Shown here: positions 16,741 through 26,696 of the stretch, one piece after another
How positions within the stretch are numbered: position 1 is the stretch's first letter
Layout of the letters: every line of letters starts with the position of its first letter
NCBI GenBank assembly: GCA_024635855.1
Contig: JAGXHZ010000038.1
Span: 1 to 38,436, forward strand
From: Sulfuricurvum sp.
GTDB taxonomy: Bacteria; Campylobacterota; Campylobacteria; Campylobacterales; Sulfurimonadaceae
Reading direction: 5' to 3'
Length of the DNA stretch: 38,436 nucleotides
Translations under genes and position numbers: made by a program
Notes under the pieces: model-generated
What the model was told of the DNA's origin: nothing
The model's input: the letters and a program-made list of their open reading frames with translations, nothing else
Database searches by the model: none

Positions 16741-18246
16741 TTAATATCCGCTATTATACACAAATAATGTAATGACTTTTAAAAGTGGATTGACGGCGAA
16801 TACGGCGAAGATCGTTCCAATCGCTGCAATCCCGATAATCGTTTTAAGAGACAGAGATGCATTCATCAAATAATATTTTTTATATTCGGGAATCGGCTCT
16901 TTCATAAACATAAAGACGATGAGTTTTAGATAGTAATATGCTGCAATCGCAGAGTTCAATGCCATAATTAACGCAAGAATTGTATATCCGGCGCTCACCG
17001 CAGATCCAATCATATAGATTTTACCCCAAAAGAGACCAAATGGAGGAATTCCGGCAAGAGATAGCATAAACAAGCCGATCATAATGGCAGCCATTGGCAT
17101 GGTATGCACGAGTCCTGCAAATTTTTCATACGGATGATCCGAACTTTGTCCCGGAATTAGATTTTTCTGACGACTGACCCACAACATTGAGAATGCACCC
17201 AAATTCGTGAAGCTAAACAGTGCCCAATACAAGAAAAGTGCGGTATTGGCTTGAGTTGTTCCAATCAAAATTGCAGCCATAACAAAACCGGCATGAGAAA
17301 TAGAACTGTACGCCAACATCCGCTTAACATCGTTTTGGACCAATGCCCAGATATTGGATGCCGTCATCGTCACTACAACTGCCACATAAAGGACAACTTG
17401 TAACCATACAACTCCGCTGTGGACAAGGAATTCAAATAAGCGCATCGCAACAACGAAGCCGGCGATTTTAGGAACAATCGACATATATCCTGCTAATGCG
17501 GCAGAAGAACCTTCATAAACGTCTGGAGTCCATGTATGAAAAGGAACCATGGAGAGTTTAAATCCAATGGCAGCCAACAAGAAAACAACAGCGACAAGGA
17601 CAAAACCGATATTGACGTACTCGTCTTTTGCAAGGGCTACTGCTATTTGGTTGATTTCAACGGACCCTGTAATCGCATAAAAAATCATCGAACCAAAGGC
17701 AAAAAAGCCTGCTGCTAGTGCTCCCATGGTAAAGTATTTGACTGCTGCTTCAAACGATTTAGATCGATTATGAAGAGCAATAAGGGTATACAATGCCAAA
17801 GAAGCCGTTTCAAGTCCCACAAAAATCAAGATAAGATTATCACTGGCAACCATAAATTGGAAACCTGCAATCATAAACAAGAAAAGGGCAAAATACTCCG
17901 GATAGTTATACTCATGAAATCGCTTAGAAGTGAGCGCCAAAGGGATAAAGAGCATGGAGCCCGCCACAATTATGATCTGCGAAAGAATAGCAAGACCATC
18001 GATAAGCATCATATCAAACATACCAAGAACGGTACCGTTTTTAAGGAAAACATTTCCAAAATCAACGACCGCTCCCAAATCAAGCAATAAGAAAAGTAAA
18101 CTAACCATGACATAGAAAGATTTGTGGAGACCCTCTTTCACTAAATCAATACACAAAATAGCCAATGCTCCGACAATGGCAATCAACATAGGAGCCATCG
18201 TCGTAATGTTGAGTGAGGCTAACGAAATCGAAATTGGCTCTAACAT
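16741..18246 (-). CDS. nuoN: NADH-quinone oxidoreductase subunit N
   Basis: Antiporter-like proton-pumping subunit of complex I's membrane arm. The 501-residue protein is almost entirely hydrophobic, about 14 membrane helices. [14 protein letters not shown] carries the conserved TM5 Glu, and [20 protein letters not shown] with the following VPKIAGF carries the TM7-TM8 Lys region. [12 protein letters not shown] marks the TM12 area. Its ATG overlaps the nuoM stop by one base (TAATG), indicating coupling. Last respiratory gene before pflA. Confidence 0.96.
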   Translation of the reverse strand: MLEPISISLASLNITTMAPMLIAIVGALAILCIDLVKEGLHKSFYVMVSLLFLLLDLGAVVDFGNVFLKNGTVLGMFDMMLIDGLAILSQIIIVAGSMLFIPLALTSKRFHEYNYPEYFALFLFMIAGFQFMVASDNLILIFVGLETASLALYTLIALHNRSKSFEAAVKYFTMGALAAGFFAFGSMIFYAITGSVEINQIAVALAKDEYVNIGFVLVAVVFLLAAIGFKLSMVPFHTWTPDVYEGSSAALAGYMSIVPKIAGFVVAMRLFEFLVHSGVVWLQVVLYVAVVVTMTASNIWALVQNDVKRMLAYSSISHAGFVMAAILIGTTQANTALFLYWALFSFTNLGAFSMLWVSRQKNLIPGQSSDHPYEKFAGLVHTMPMAAIMIGLFMLSLAGIPPFGLFWGKIYMIGSAVSAGYTILALIMALNSAIAAYYYLKLIVFMFMKEPIPEYKKYYLMNASLSLKTIIGIAAIGTIFAVFAVNPLLKVITLFVYNSGY

Positions 18247-19793
18247 TAGTGTGCCTCCTGCATTGAATTCAATCCTGCCGAATGGGCAAGATCAGGGATG
18301 CGTTGTTTAGCTTCCGTTGTTTGTGCTTTATCATGCATCAATTGCACAATCGATTCAACACTGTTGTTGATTGGTTCAAGAAGCAGTTTTGGGTACACAC
18401 CCAGCCATATTGCAACCACAACCAACGGAACAAGACCGAGCAATTCTGTACGATTGACATCTTTGAGATTTTTATTCTCTTCTTTCGTTACGGTTCCAAA
18501 AAATGCTTTCTTATACGCACTGAGCATATAAATAGCACCTACGATAATTGCGGTACCTGCTACGAGCGTATACGAATGAGACTGTTTATAAAAACCAAGC
18601 AAGCTCAAAAATTCACCCACGAAGTTGATGGTAAGCGGTAAACCGACCGATGCCATCATCATAATTCCAAAAATGGTTGCATAGCGAGGCATGACGGACG
18701 CTAATCCTCCAAATTCAGACATAAGTTTTGTATGGCGGCGATCATAAATCACCCCGACCAGCAAGAACAAAGCTCCAGAAACAACCCCATGTGCAATCAT
18801 TAAAAAGACGGAACCGGTAATCCCCTCTACATTGAGAGCGAAAATTCCTAGAATAATAACTCCCATGTGCGATATAGAACTATACGCTACAACTTGTTTA
18901 ATATCCTCTTGGGCGTATGCTACCATCGCCGCGTAGATAATCATAATAATTGCAAGTATCGCGATTGGGAACATAAAGACAACCGATGCGTCCGGAAATA
19001 ATGGGAGTGAAAAACGGATAAACGCGTACGTTCCCATTTTGAGCAAAATTGCTGCAAGAATTACCGAACCGATAGTCGGTGCCTGTCCGTGTGCATACGG
19101 CAGCCATGTGTGAAACGGAAACATCGGAACTTTAATCGCAAAGCCCAAGAAAAATGCAACAAATAGCCACATTTGTATGTTAACCGGTAGAATCAAACGA
19201 TACCATTCGAGAAGTGAGAAACTCCATTGACCGGTTGCTTGATAATAAAAATATGCCATAAACAGCATGCCCACAAGCATCACTAATGATCCCGTAAAGG
19301 TGTAAAGGAAAAATTTAATCGACGCATAAATACGAAGCGGTCCGCCCCATGCACCGATGATATACAACATCGGAATAAGGGAAAGTTCCCAAAAAACATA
19401 AAAGACAATCGCATCAAGTGCTGCAAATACTCCGACCATAGTCATCTCTAAAAAAAGCAACGTAATAATCAAATCTTTTACGCGACGTTTCTCAGTCAGA
19501 GAAGCAATACCGATTAAGGTAAAAAATGTCGATAAAATTATAATAAAGAGAGAAATGCCATCAACACCGACCAGATAACTAATACCAAAAGCCGACACAA
19601 GAGGTGCCATTTCCATAAATTGCATTCCGGACGTCATAGGATCATACAAATTCCACAACCACAACGATAGAAAAAATTCGATTGCTGCTACGGTGATTCC
19701 GTAGGCTCGAACGCTGTCCTTATGAACCACAAATCCAAACATTGCTGCCAATGCCGGGAAAAAAATCAAAATCGATAAAATATGTTCTTGCAT
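18246..19793 (-). CDS. nuoM: NADH-quinone oxidoreductase subunit M
   Basis: Antiporter-like proton-pumping subunit. 515 residues from ATG 19791-19793, which has AAGGAG 6 nt upstream; an in-frame upstream Met to 19856 would lie inside nuoL and is rejected. Key sites: [20 protein letters not shown] (TM5 Glu), [20 protein letters not shown] and [12 protein letters not shown] (TM7/TM8 Lys), and YSSISHMG. It sits 10 nt after nuoL and overlaps nuoN by one base. Confidence 0.96.
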   Translation of the reverse strand: MQEHILSILIFFPALAAMFGFVVHKDSVRAYGITVAAIEFFLSLWLWNLYDPMTSGMQFMEMAPLVSAFGISYLVGVDGISLFIIILSTFFTLIGIASLTEKRRVKDLIITLLFLEMTMVGVFAALDAIVFYVFWELSLIPMLYIIGAWGGPLRIYASIKFFLYTFTGSLVMLVGMLFMAYFYYQATGQWSFSLLEWYRLILPVNIQMWLFVAFFLGFAIKVPMFPFHTWLPYAHGQAPTIGSVILAAILLKMGTYAFIRFSLPLFPDASVVFMFPIAILAIIMIIYAAMVAYAQEDIKQVVAYSSISHMGVIILGIFALNVEGITGSVFLMIAHGVVSGALFLLVGVIYDRRHTKLMSEFGGLASVMPRYATIFGIMMMASVGLPLTINFVGEFLSLLGFYKQSHSYTLVAGTAIIVGAIYMLSAYKKAFFGTVTKEENKNLKDVNRTELLGLVPLVVVAIWLGVYPKLLLEPINNSVESIVQLMHDKAQTTEAKQRIPDLAHSAGLNSMQEAH

Positions 19794-19803
19794 CAAATTC
19801 TCC

Positions 19804-21681
19804 TTACATTGCCTGCAGGTTGACTGCGTTATAACCCGCAGTAAACGCCACAGCAAGTACCAATAAAACCACTAAACCAATAACCATCCAGCGTAACATA
19901 CTGGAAAGATTGCCGTTTTGCATTGTGTGTGTCTTTTCGCCCGTTCGGTAAATCACATTTGCAATTCCGTCTACCGTTGCATCAACGATTTTTAAATCAA
20001 TCTCTTTCCATGCAAGTTTAGAGAGCTTCAAATACGGTTTTGAAAAGACTTCATCGTAAATTTTAGGGATAAAATATTGGTTAATCAAAATTTTATACAC
20101 AATGGTTTTTTCCCATTTTGTATCCAATGGCCCTTTTTTGTACATCAAAATTGCCGTGATAATTCCCGTTAGTGCAATAAGCGACGTAACTGCGATCAAA
20201 ATTGCTTCAACATGATGCGTATGGAACGCATACCCTGGAAGCAAGGTCGTAACAAGACGAATAAAATCGTGCTCAAACCAACCTGCAATAACTGCAAGTA
20301 CCGCAAGAGGACTCATTGCAAGAAGCATATACGGATACGCTTCATGCGGATGGAAACCAAAGTTTTTATAACGCTCTTCACCGAAAAATGCAAGCATGAT
20401 AAGACGGAAGGAGTAAAACGCAGTCAAACCGGCAGTAATCCATAATGTTCCCCATAAAATGTAATGCTCTCCGCTAAATGCAACTTCTAAAATTTTATCT
20501 TTTGAAAAGAATCCAGCAAGCGGCCAAATACCGGCTAATGCAACAGAAGCGAGAATCATTAAAATCGCCGTCCCTTTCATAACCTTGTACAGTCCACCCA
20601 TTTTTACCGGATCGAGCTCATCACTCATTGCGTGCATGACGTTACCTGCACCCAAGAAAAGAAGCGCTTTGAAAAACGCGTGTGCCATAAGGTGGAACAG
20701 CGCCACCCAGTATGCACCCAATCCTGCGGCTACGAACATATATCCAAGCTGTGAGAGGGTTGAGTACGCAATGATACGTTTCATATCACGGTTAACCAAT
20801 GCCATCGTTGCAGCGAACATCGCTACAAAGGCACCCAGAGACGCGATAAAATATCCTACTTCAGGAATTAGATCATAAATCGGGTTTGCACGAATAACGA
20901 GATAAACCCCAGCTGTAACCATTGTTGCTGCGTGGATAAGCGCCGATACCGGAGTAGGACCTTCCATCGCATCGGCAAGCCATGTATGGAGCGGAAATTG
21001 TGCCGATTTACCCATCGCACCGATAAAGAGGAAAATACCGATCCATGTAATGATGTGCATCGGAAGATTTCCAATGTTAGCGAAAACAACATCGTATTGA
21101 AGAGAACCTAGATTCCAGTACATCATAAAGATACCGATCAACATCGCCAAGTCAGCAATACGGTTCATGATGAAGGCTTCATTGGCTGCCCATGTTGCTG
21201 ATTCTTTATGATACCAAAAACCAATAAGCAACCATGAACACAAGCCCACCCCTTCCCAACCGATAAACAATCCGGCAAAGTTATCACTCATAACCAGTAC
21301 CATCATCGAAAATACGAAGGCTGAAAGGTAGGAGAAGAAACGGTTAAACCCTTTGTCGTGATCCATGTATCCGATAGAATAAACGTGAACAACAGTAGAG
21401 ACAATGGTGACTACCATCATCATGGCCACACTCACCTGATCAACAACAAATCCAAAAGGGATATATAAATCCCCTGCACTCATCCATGTCATCATCTCAA
21501 CATGAACAGTATGCCCGCCCATAACATAACTAAGCAAGATAGCACTGCTAATGAAAGAGGTAAAGAGCAATCCTGATGTCACAAGTCCTGTGATATACGT
21601 TTTAGGTGTAGCCCCAAACAATGCTGCAAAAAGTGAACCCACCAACGGAGCAAACAATGCAATGTATAAATAAACTTCCAT
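19804..21681 (-). CDS. nuoL: NADH-quinone oxidoreductase subunit L
   Basis: Distal antiporter-like subunit with the long lateral helix. 625 residues, normal length. LFIGWEGVGLCSWLLIGFWY carries the TM5 Glu; PLHTWLADAMEGPTPVSALI and HAATMVTAGVYLV are the conserved TM7-8 block; HAFFKALLFLGAG holds the TM12 Lys. The C-terminal 130 residues fit the amphipathic HL helix and final membrane helix. nuoK ends upstream with a 5-nt gap. Confidence 0.97.
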   Translation of the reverse strand: MEVYLYIALFAPLVGSLFAALFGATPKTYITGLVTSGLLFTSFISSAILLSYVMGGHTVHVEMMTWMSAGDLYIPFGFVVDQVSVAMMMVVTIVSTVVHVYSIGYMDHDKGFNRFFSYLSAFVFSMMVLVMSDNFAGLFIGWEGVGLCSWLLIGFWYHKESATWAANEAFIMNRIADLAMLIGIFMMYWNLGSLQYDVVFANIGNLPMHIITWIGIFLFIGAMGKSAQFPLHTWLADAMEGPTPVSALIHAATMVTAGVYLVIRANPIYDLIPEVGYFIASLGAFVAMFAATMALVNRDMKRIIAYSTLSQLGYMFVAAGLGAYWVALFHLMAHAFFKALLFLGAGNVMHAMSDELDPVKMGGLYKVMKGTAILMILASVALAGIWPLAGFFSKDKILEVAFSGEHYILWGTLWITAGLTAFYSFRLIMLAFFGEERYKNFGFHPHEAYPYMLLAMSPLAVLAVIAGWFEHDFIRLVTTLLPGYAFHTHHVEAILIAVTSLIALTGIITAILMYKKGPLDTKWEKTIVYKILINQYFIPKIYDEVFSKPYLKLSKLAWKEIDLKIVDATVDGIANVIYRTGEKTHTMQNGNLSSMLRWMVIGLVVLLVLAVAFTAGYNAVNLQAM

Positions 21682-21686
21682 GTGTC

Positions 21687-21992
21687 CTATCCTCTCATCG
21701 ATGTCATTTGATCAAGATCAATCTTACCGGTACGTTTGTACCACACGATAAGAAGACCCAGACCTACAGCTACTTCGGACGCCGCGATTGCAATAATAAA
21801 AAATGCAAACATCTGTCCTGTATAATCCCCGCGATAGTGAGAAATTGCTGCCATGCCGATATTGACAGCGTTCAACAAAATTTCCGTCGAGAAAAAAAGC
21901 ATCAACAAATTTTTACGGCGCATAACCCCAATCAAACCGATAGCAAACAAAACGGTTGATAGCACTAAATAGTGCGTTAATGTAATTTCCAT
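21687..21992 (-). CDS. nuoK: NADH-quinone oxidoreductase subunit K
   Basis: A small membrane subunit of the proton channel region, 101 residues and three membrane helices. The two conserved membrane Glu residues are visible in STEILLNAVNIG and IAASEVAVGLGLLI. MRRKNLLMLFFSTEILLNAV is the classical NuoK signature. Its ATG overlaps the nuoJ stop by one base. Confidence 0.97.
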   Translation of the reverse strand: MEITLTHYLVLSTVLFAIGLIGVMRRKNLLMLFFSTEILLNAVNIGMAAISHYRGDYTGQMFAFFIIAIAASEVAVGLGLLIVWYKRTGKIDLDQMTSMRG

Positions 21993-22579
21993 TAGTGCAC
22001 CTCATCTTGCGTAATTTCACCGGCTGATACTGCATGCATCAATGCAATGTCTTCTTCTGCCATAAGTGTCAATGATTTGTCCATCTTTTTCCCTGCTAAC
22101 ACAATTCCGGCAATCATCGCAACCAGTAACATAACCGCTGCCAGCTCAAAAGGGACTAAATATTTTGTAAATAAGACCATTCCGATAGCTTGTGAGTTTC
22201 CTACTGCCAAATCAATCGGATAATTGGCATTTAAATTCGTGGTGACGATAGGTGCAAGAACGATAAAAACGACCAAAACAGCTGCAAGTCCTCCAAGAAC
22301 AACTACAAAGCGCGGATTGGAACGTTTTTCGATCACATTTCGTGTCGTATCGAAAAACATCATACCAAATGCATACAATGCCATCACCGCACCGGTGTAA
22401 ACAATAATTTGAATTGCGCCCAAAAAGTCAGCACCCAAAATAAAGAAAAAGGCTGAAATAAAAATCATTCCTGCTGCCATTGCGGTCAGGGCATACAATG
22501 CCTGAGAGGTCATCACGGTAATGGTAAACATCACAATGGTGAGTGCCGCAAACAAATAAAAAGCGATTGCTTCAAACAT
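21992..22579 (-). CDS. nuoJ: NADH-quinone oxidoreductase subunit J
   Basis: A membrane subunit of 195 residues with five hydrophobic helices. The conserved TM3 region, which forms the pi-bulge helix, is FLGAIQIIVYTGAVMALYAF. The C-terminal tail is acidic and soluble. It follows nuoI by 9 nt and overlaps nuoK by one base. Confidence 0.96.
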   Translation of the reverse strand: MFEAIAFYLFAALTIVMFTITVMTSQALYALTAMAAGMIFISAFFFILGADFLGAIQIIVYTGAVMALYAFGMMFFDTTRNVIEKRSNPRFVVVLGGLAAVLVVFIVLAPIVTTNLNANYPIDLAVGNSQAIGMVLFTKYLVPFELAAVMLLVAMIAGIVLAGKKMDKSLTLMAEEDIALMHAVSAGEITQDEVH

Positions 22580-22588
22580 TTATTCTCC

Positions 22589-23203
22589 TTAATACGCAAG
22601 AGGCGTTTTGGTAACGCTCTCGTTGGGGGTAATCGAACCGAAACCTGGGTATTCTGCTTGCTGACCTGATGTAAGGAAATCAAGCGGTGTGAGCATATCG
22701 TCTTTGATCACGAAATGAGCACGCTGCTCAGAGCCGTTTTCATAGCGTTGTCCATGAACGATCGCCAGCTCCGGACAGACTTCAGCGCAATAGCCGCAGA
22801 AAATACAACGACCAAGATTGATACTGTATTCTGTTACTTCTTTTCGGCTGTTTTCATCGATTTTTGTGTCCATACGGATACAATCGGAGATACAGATTTT
22901 TTCACACAACCCGCATCCGATACAACGCTCATATCCCGATTCCCACAAACGTAACAGTTTGTGTACCGCGCGATAACGAGGTCCGATGGGGAGTTTTTCG
23001 AGTGGATATTTGACAGTATGAATGTCAAATTTGATCATCTCACGCATGACTACCCATAAACCGACAAACAATTCACCTCTGAACGTGCGTTTGACTACTT
23101 GTTTAAACTTATCCCATCCAGTGGTTGGATACTCTTCAATATCGACATAATAGTAAGCGCTATGCTCACTTACATTACGATCGTTCAATGGTTCACTATG
23201 CAT
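22589..23203 (-). CDS. nuoI: NADH-quinone oxidoreductase subunit I (2x[4Fe-4S] ferredoxin-type)
   Basis: Carries clusters N6a and N6b, passing electrons toward NuoB. 204 residues, with the two ferredoxin motifs CIGCGLCEKICISDCI and CIFCGYCAEVCPELAI intact. The N-terminal part contains an amphipathic segment that lies against the membrane. It sits 10 nt after nuoH and 9 nt before nuoJ. Confidence 0.97.
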   Translation of the reverse strand: MHSEPLNDRNVSEHSAYYYVDIEEYPTTGWDKFKQVVKRTFRGELFVGLWVVMREMIKFDIHTVKYPLEKLPIGPRYRAVHKLLRLWESGYERCIGCGLCEKICISDCIRMDTKIDENSRKEVTEYSINLGRCIFCGYCAEVCPELAIVHGQRYENGSEQRAHFVIKDDMLTPLDFLTSGQQAEYPGFGSITPNESVTKTPLAY

Positions 23204-23213
23204 CCATCCCTCC

Positions 23214-24203
23214 TTAAAACATCATCACAAGGCCAGTGATCACGACATTGACCACAGCTATTGGCATTAACACTTTCCAGCATAACCACATCAACTGATC
23301 CGGTCGTACATCTGGCCATGCAGCGCGTGTCCAGAGGAAAAAGAAAAAGAAAAATGCAACTTTTAGAAGCAATTGAAATGCTCCGGCAATCGTCCCATCA
23401 CCAAAACCGCCCAAGAAAATGATGGCGATAACAAACGAAATAAAGAACATGTTCGCGTATTCACCGATAAAGAAAAGACCCCATCTCATACCCGAATACT
23501 CCGTTCCGAATCCGTCAATGATCTCATGGTCATTTGCAACCAAGTGAAACGGCGTACGTCCAGTTTCGGCAAATGCTGCAATCCAAAAAAGGATAAACGC
23601 AACCGGCTGTGACCAAACGATCCAGTTACCGATACCTCCTGCTTGGTAGTTATTAATGTCGATGAGAGACAATGATCCTACCATCATAAGAGGTGCAAGC
23701 AATGAAAGTCCGCTAATCACTTCGTAGGAGATAAATACGGCAGCACTACGTGCCGCAGAGATCAATGAAAACTTATTTGCCGACGCCATACCGCCCAGCA
23801 ATGGACCATAAAGACCAATCGCCATCACAGCCAGTACGTACAAAATACCAATATTAACATCCGCAACGATAGGATGAACCGTATAACCAAACACGGTAAA
23901 TTGAGGCCAAAACGGGATAGCTGCTGCTGCCATAAAAGCTGTTGCTGCCGTAATGACAGGAGCAATTTTAAAGATAGGTTTCACCACATTTTGAGGGATG
24001 ATATCTTCTTTGGTAAAAAGCTTTATCCCATCAGCAGCTACTTGGAGCAATCCAAAAGGTCCGACGTGCATCGGTCCAAGACGGCGTTGCATAAATGCCA
24101 ATACTTTACGCTCAAAATAGGTACCTAACCCGGCAAGTGCCGAGAACACTAATAAAATGACGACGATTTTGACAATCGTTTCAATGATAAATGCCATATC
24201 CAT
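23214..24203 (-). CDS. nuoH: NADH-quinone oxidoreductase subunit H
   Basis: The membrane subunit at the quinone-binding cavity. 329 residues, about eight membrane helices. FMQRRLGPMHVGPFGLLQVA and ADGIKLFTKEDIIPQ form the conserved cytoplasmic loop; ETGRTPFHLVANDHEIIDGF and EYSGMRWGLFFIGEYANM are further quinone-cavity signatures. The start MDMAF has AAGG 8 nt upstream; the Met two codons later is a possible alternative. It begins 3 nt after the second nuoG stop. Confidence 0.96.
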   Translation of the reverse strand: MDMAFIIETIVKIVVILLVFSALAGLGTYFERKVLAFMQRRLGPMHVGPFGLLQVAADGIKLFTKEDIIPQNVVKPIFKIAPVITAATAFMAAAAIPFWPQFTVFGYTVHPIVADVNIGILYVLAVMAIGLYGPLLGGMASANKFSLISAARSAAVFISYEVISGLSLLAPLMMVGSLSLIDINNYQAGGIGNWIVWSQPVAFILFWIAAFAETGRTPFHLVANDHEIIDGFGTEYSGMRWGLFFIGEYANMFFISFVIAIIFLGGFGDGTIAGAFQLLLKVAFFFFFFLWTRAAWPDVRPDQLMWLCWKVLMPIAVVNVVITGLVMMF

Positions 24204-24206
24204 CTT

Positions 24207-26693
24207 CTACACCTTTTCTATCGTTACATTGCTAAAACGGTAACCGCTAAACAATGCTTGTGAGTTAATTTTTGAATCAAATGTTGGAAGATAGGGTATA
24301 TCTCCGTTGATTTTTGAATCGTTAATGATGGAGACGACTATCTCGCCTTTTGGGGTTTTGACACGTACTTGATCTCCTGAATTTAAACCATTGCTGCTCA
24401 TAAACTCACTTGATGCATACAAACCGCCCTCTTCATTCAACTGATGGGCGCGTGCTGTAAACGGTGTAAACTGTAACACCGGATTGGCGAGATAAACTGC
24501 TGACGTTGTCATCGCACGTTTTTCATCGAAACCTTGAACCTTTTCATCTTCGCTACAGATGACATTTAAAGTATCAAGTACATATCCGCGGACTTCTTCG
24601 CCTGCGTTGGTGTAATGATTTGGCAGCGTATCAAATTCTACCGCTTTAAATCCTGCACTTACAGGAAGTTGCACAGTATAATCAACACTCAATGCCGCAG
24701 ATACTCCAAGAGCAGAAGCAACATTGTTTAGGGTATAGCCGCCAAAAGGAAGTGCCACATTGGTTGGATTGACGCGCTTATCAATGCTCGTCAATGTCCC
24801 TTCTTGCTGATTAAGTGCCGGTATGTCCAGATCACCATTTCCTAATGCACTTAACGTAAAATCGCCTGCTGTATTATAACCAATTGTATATTCACCCGCC
24901 TTCTCATCAAGGTCACAAATCAGTGCAGCCCCTAGTGTATTGGCAAGATTTGGAATCATGGTTACATTGAACACCGTATATTTTTCAATTAAAGCAACAA
25001 GTCTCGCACAATTGTCTGAATTTGGATGCGTATACAAATCCGGTCCGACCATGAGTGAAAATTTCTCTTTTTTCGCTAAATACTTCGTCAATATTTCAGC
25101 AAATCCAGCGGGTGCATTTAAAAGAGCTAAAAGACGATTGTCATCCACTTGTATCTCTTTTGAAACTTTTTTCTTCACGGTTTTTGTGACTTCAACACTT
25201 TCCTCTTCTTCAACGCCTGTTTCTTCGTTGAGAACTTTTTTAATGACGGTTTCGGTCACTTTTTCATCGACCGTCTCTTCAATCGTTACCGGTTTAAGAG
25301 AATGAAAACTTTTCAGATAATCGACAACACTCGAAGGCATAGCTGCTTTATCTCCAAAAAGGTCAAGCATCAAATACAACGCTGCTTCTTCCATCATTGG
25401 AGCATGGTTGAACTGAGTTAAATTTTTGGATATATCTTCGATGACCGGATCATTGATCGGATGAAAATACAATCCTGCCCCTTTGTTCATCGACAATGCA
25501 TTGTTCATAGCGAAACGGGCATTAGGATTGTCAGTCTTAAGTGCTGTTCCAATGGAAACAACGAAATCAGACTCATGAACTTCTTTGAGATTACCGCTGT
25601 AGAGTGATTGCCCGCTAACAGTGCTGTAGCTGTCGAGGAAATTTTTAAACACTCGCGCTTCATCGTTAATGAGTTTGACCCCAAGCTTCTCTTTAAGACG
25701 TTGTAAAATCATCGCCTCTTCATTCGTAATAGTTGAAGTAAAGGCGATGGTATCCGCCTTTTTGAAAGCTTCGATTGCTGCATCAAATGCAACTGGATTT
25801 TTAGTGACATTGGAATTTTGGAAATCGTAGCCATAACGTCCTGCACCGCAAAGAGAGACATAGTTCCACTCATTTTTGACACGGTAGATTTTAGCCTCAG
25901 GATTTGCGATATCGGTGTGTTTAATGTCGTAGCTAAGCTGACAACCTGCACTGCAATGGGCGCATGTTGCAGGGATTTGTGTATGTTCCCATGCATTCGA
26001 GGTGTACTGATAATCACTGCTGACTAAAGCACCCACCGGACAAACTGACGTACATTCTCCACAGTCGGTACAATCAAGCGTATCGCCTCCGTTTGGAGCG
26101 ATCAACGATTTATTCAGCTTATTCCACATCGCATACGCGTCTTTTGGCATAGACTCTTTGAACGCTGCATCAAGAGGTTCACCGCCACGGGCAACAGTAG
26201 AAAGTGCCGCATCACCGATCATATCTTTACAGACAGTAATACAACGTTCGCACATAATACACAAAGCAGGATCATAATGGATAAGACCCCAATTTTGTGC
26301 GGGTTTATGAGTATCAGCGATAGAATAATGCTGTTTATCAACTGCGATTTCGAGCGTGTAGTTTTGAAGCTCGCACTCCCCCGATTGGTCACATACACCG
26401 CATTCTAAAGGGTGGTTGACGTCATACACTTCCATGATTGCACGTTTTTCTTCCTCAATGGTGGTGGTTTTCGTGTTAATTTCCATCCCCATTTTTGCTT
26501 TTGCATTACACGCATAAACTTGTTTTCCATCCGCTTCTACCAAACAAATACGGCATGCCAAAGTTGGTGAACAGCGTGTTAGATAACAAATGGCAGGGAT
26601 AAATATCCCATTGGCACGCGCCGCATTGAGAATGTATTCACCCTCTTGCGTCCATACCTCTTTGCCGTCTATGGTTATCGTTATTTCATTCAT
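24207..26693 (-). CDS. nuoG: NADH-quinone oxidoreductase subunit G, second copy
   Basis: Iron-sulfur subunit of the peripheral arm, 828 residues. The N-terminal [2Fe-2S] ligands are in CYLTRCSPTLACRICLVE and YACNAK. His-Cys3 cluster: HPLECGVCDQSGEC. Two [4Fe-4S] motifs: CIMCERCITVC and CTDCGECTSVCPVGA. An additional CAHCSAGC lies near 240. The C-terminal two thirds is a molybdopterin-oxidoreductase-like fold without a visible cofactor site. A charged, low-complexity insert (KVTETVIKKV, then VEVTKTVKKKV) near residues 470-520 is absent from the upstream copy. It is a tandem paralogue of the gene at 26697-28940, which ends 3 nt before it, with the same domain order throughout. Confidence 0.94.
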   Translation of the reverse strand: MNEITITIDGKEVWTQEGEYILNAARANGIFIPAICYLTRCSPTLACRICLVEADGKQVYACNAKAKMGMEINTKTTTIEEEKRAIMEVYDVNHPLECGVCDQSGECELQNYTLEIAVDKQHYSIADTHKPAQNWGLIHYDPALCIMCERCITVCKDMIGDAALSTVARGGEPLDAAFKESMPKDAYAMWNKLNKSLIAPNGGDTLDCTDCGECTSVCPVGALVSSDYQYTSNAWEHTQIPATCAHCSAGCQLSYDIKHTDIANPEAKIYRVKNEWNYVSLCGAGRYGYDFQNSNVTKNPVAFDAAIEAFKKADTIAFTSTITNEEAMILQRLKEKLGVKLINDEARVFKNFLDSYSTVSGQSLYSGNLKEVHESDFVVSIGTALKTDNPNARFAMNNALSMNKGAGLYFHPINDPVIEDISKNLTQFNHAPMMEEAALYLMLDLFGDKAAMPSSVVDYLKSFHSLKPVTIEETVDEKVTETVIKKVLNEETGVEEEESVEVTKTVKKKVSKEIQVDDNRLLALLNAPAGFAEILTKYLAKKEKFSLMVGPDLYTHPNSDNCARLVALIEKYTVFNVTMIPNLANTLGAALICDLDEKAGEYTIGYNTAGDFTLSALGNGDLDIPALNQQEGTLTSIDKRVNPTNVALPFGGYTLNNVASALGVSAALSVDYTVQLPVSAGFKAVEFDTLPNHYTNAGEEVRGYVLDTLNVICSEDEKVQGFDEKRAMTTSAVYLANPVLQFTPFTARAHQLNEEGGLYASSEFMSSNGLNSGDQVRVKTPKGEIVVSIINDSKINGDIPYLPTFDSKINSQALFSGYRFSNVTIEKV

Positions 26694-26696
26694 GAT

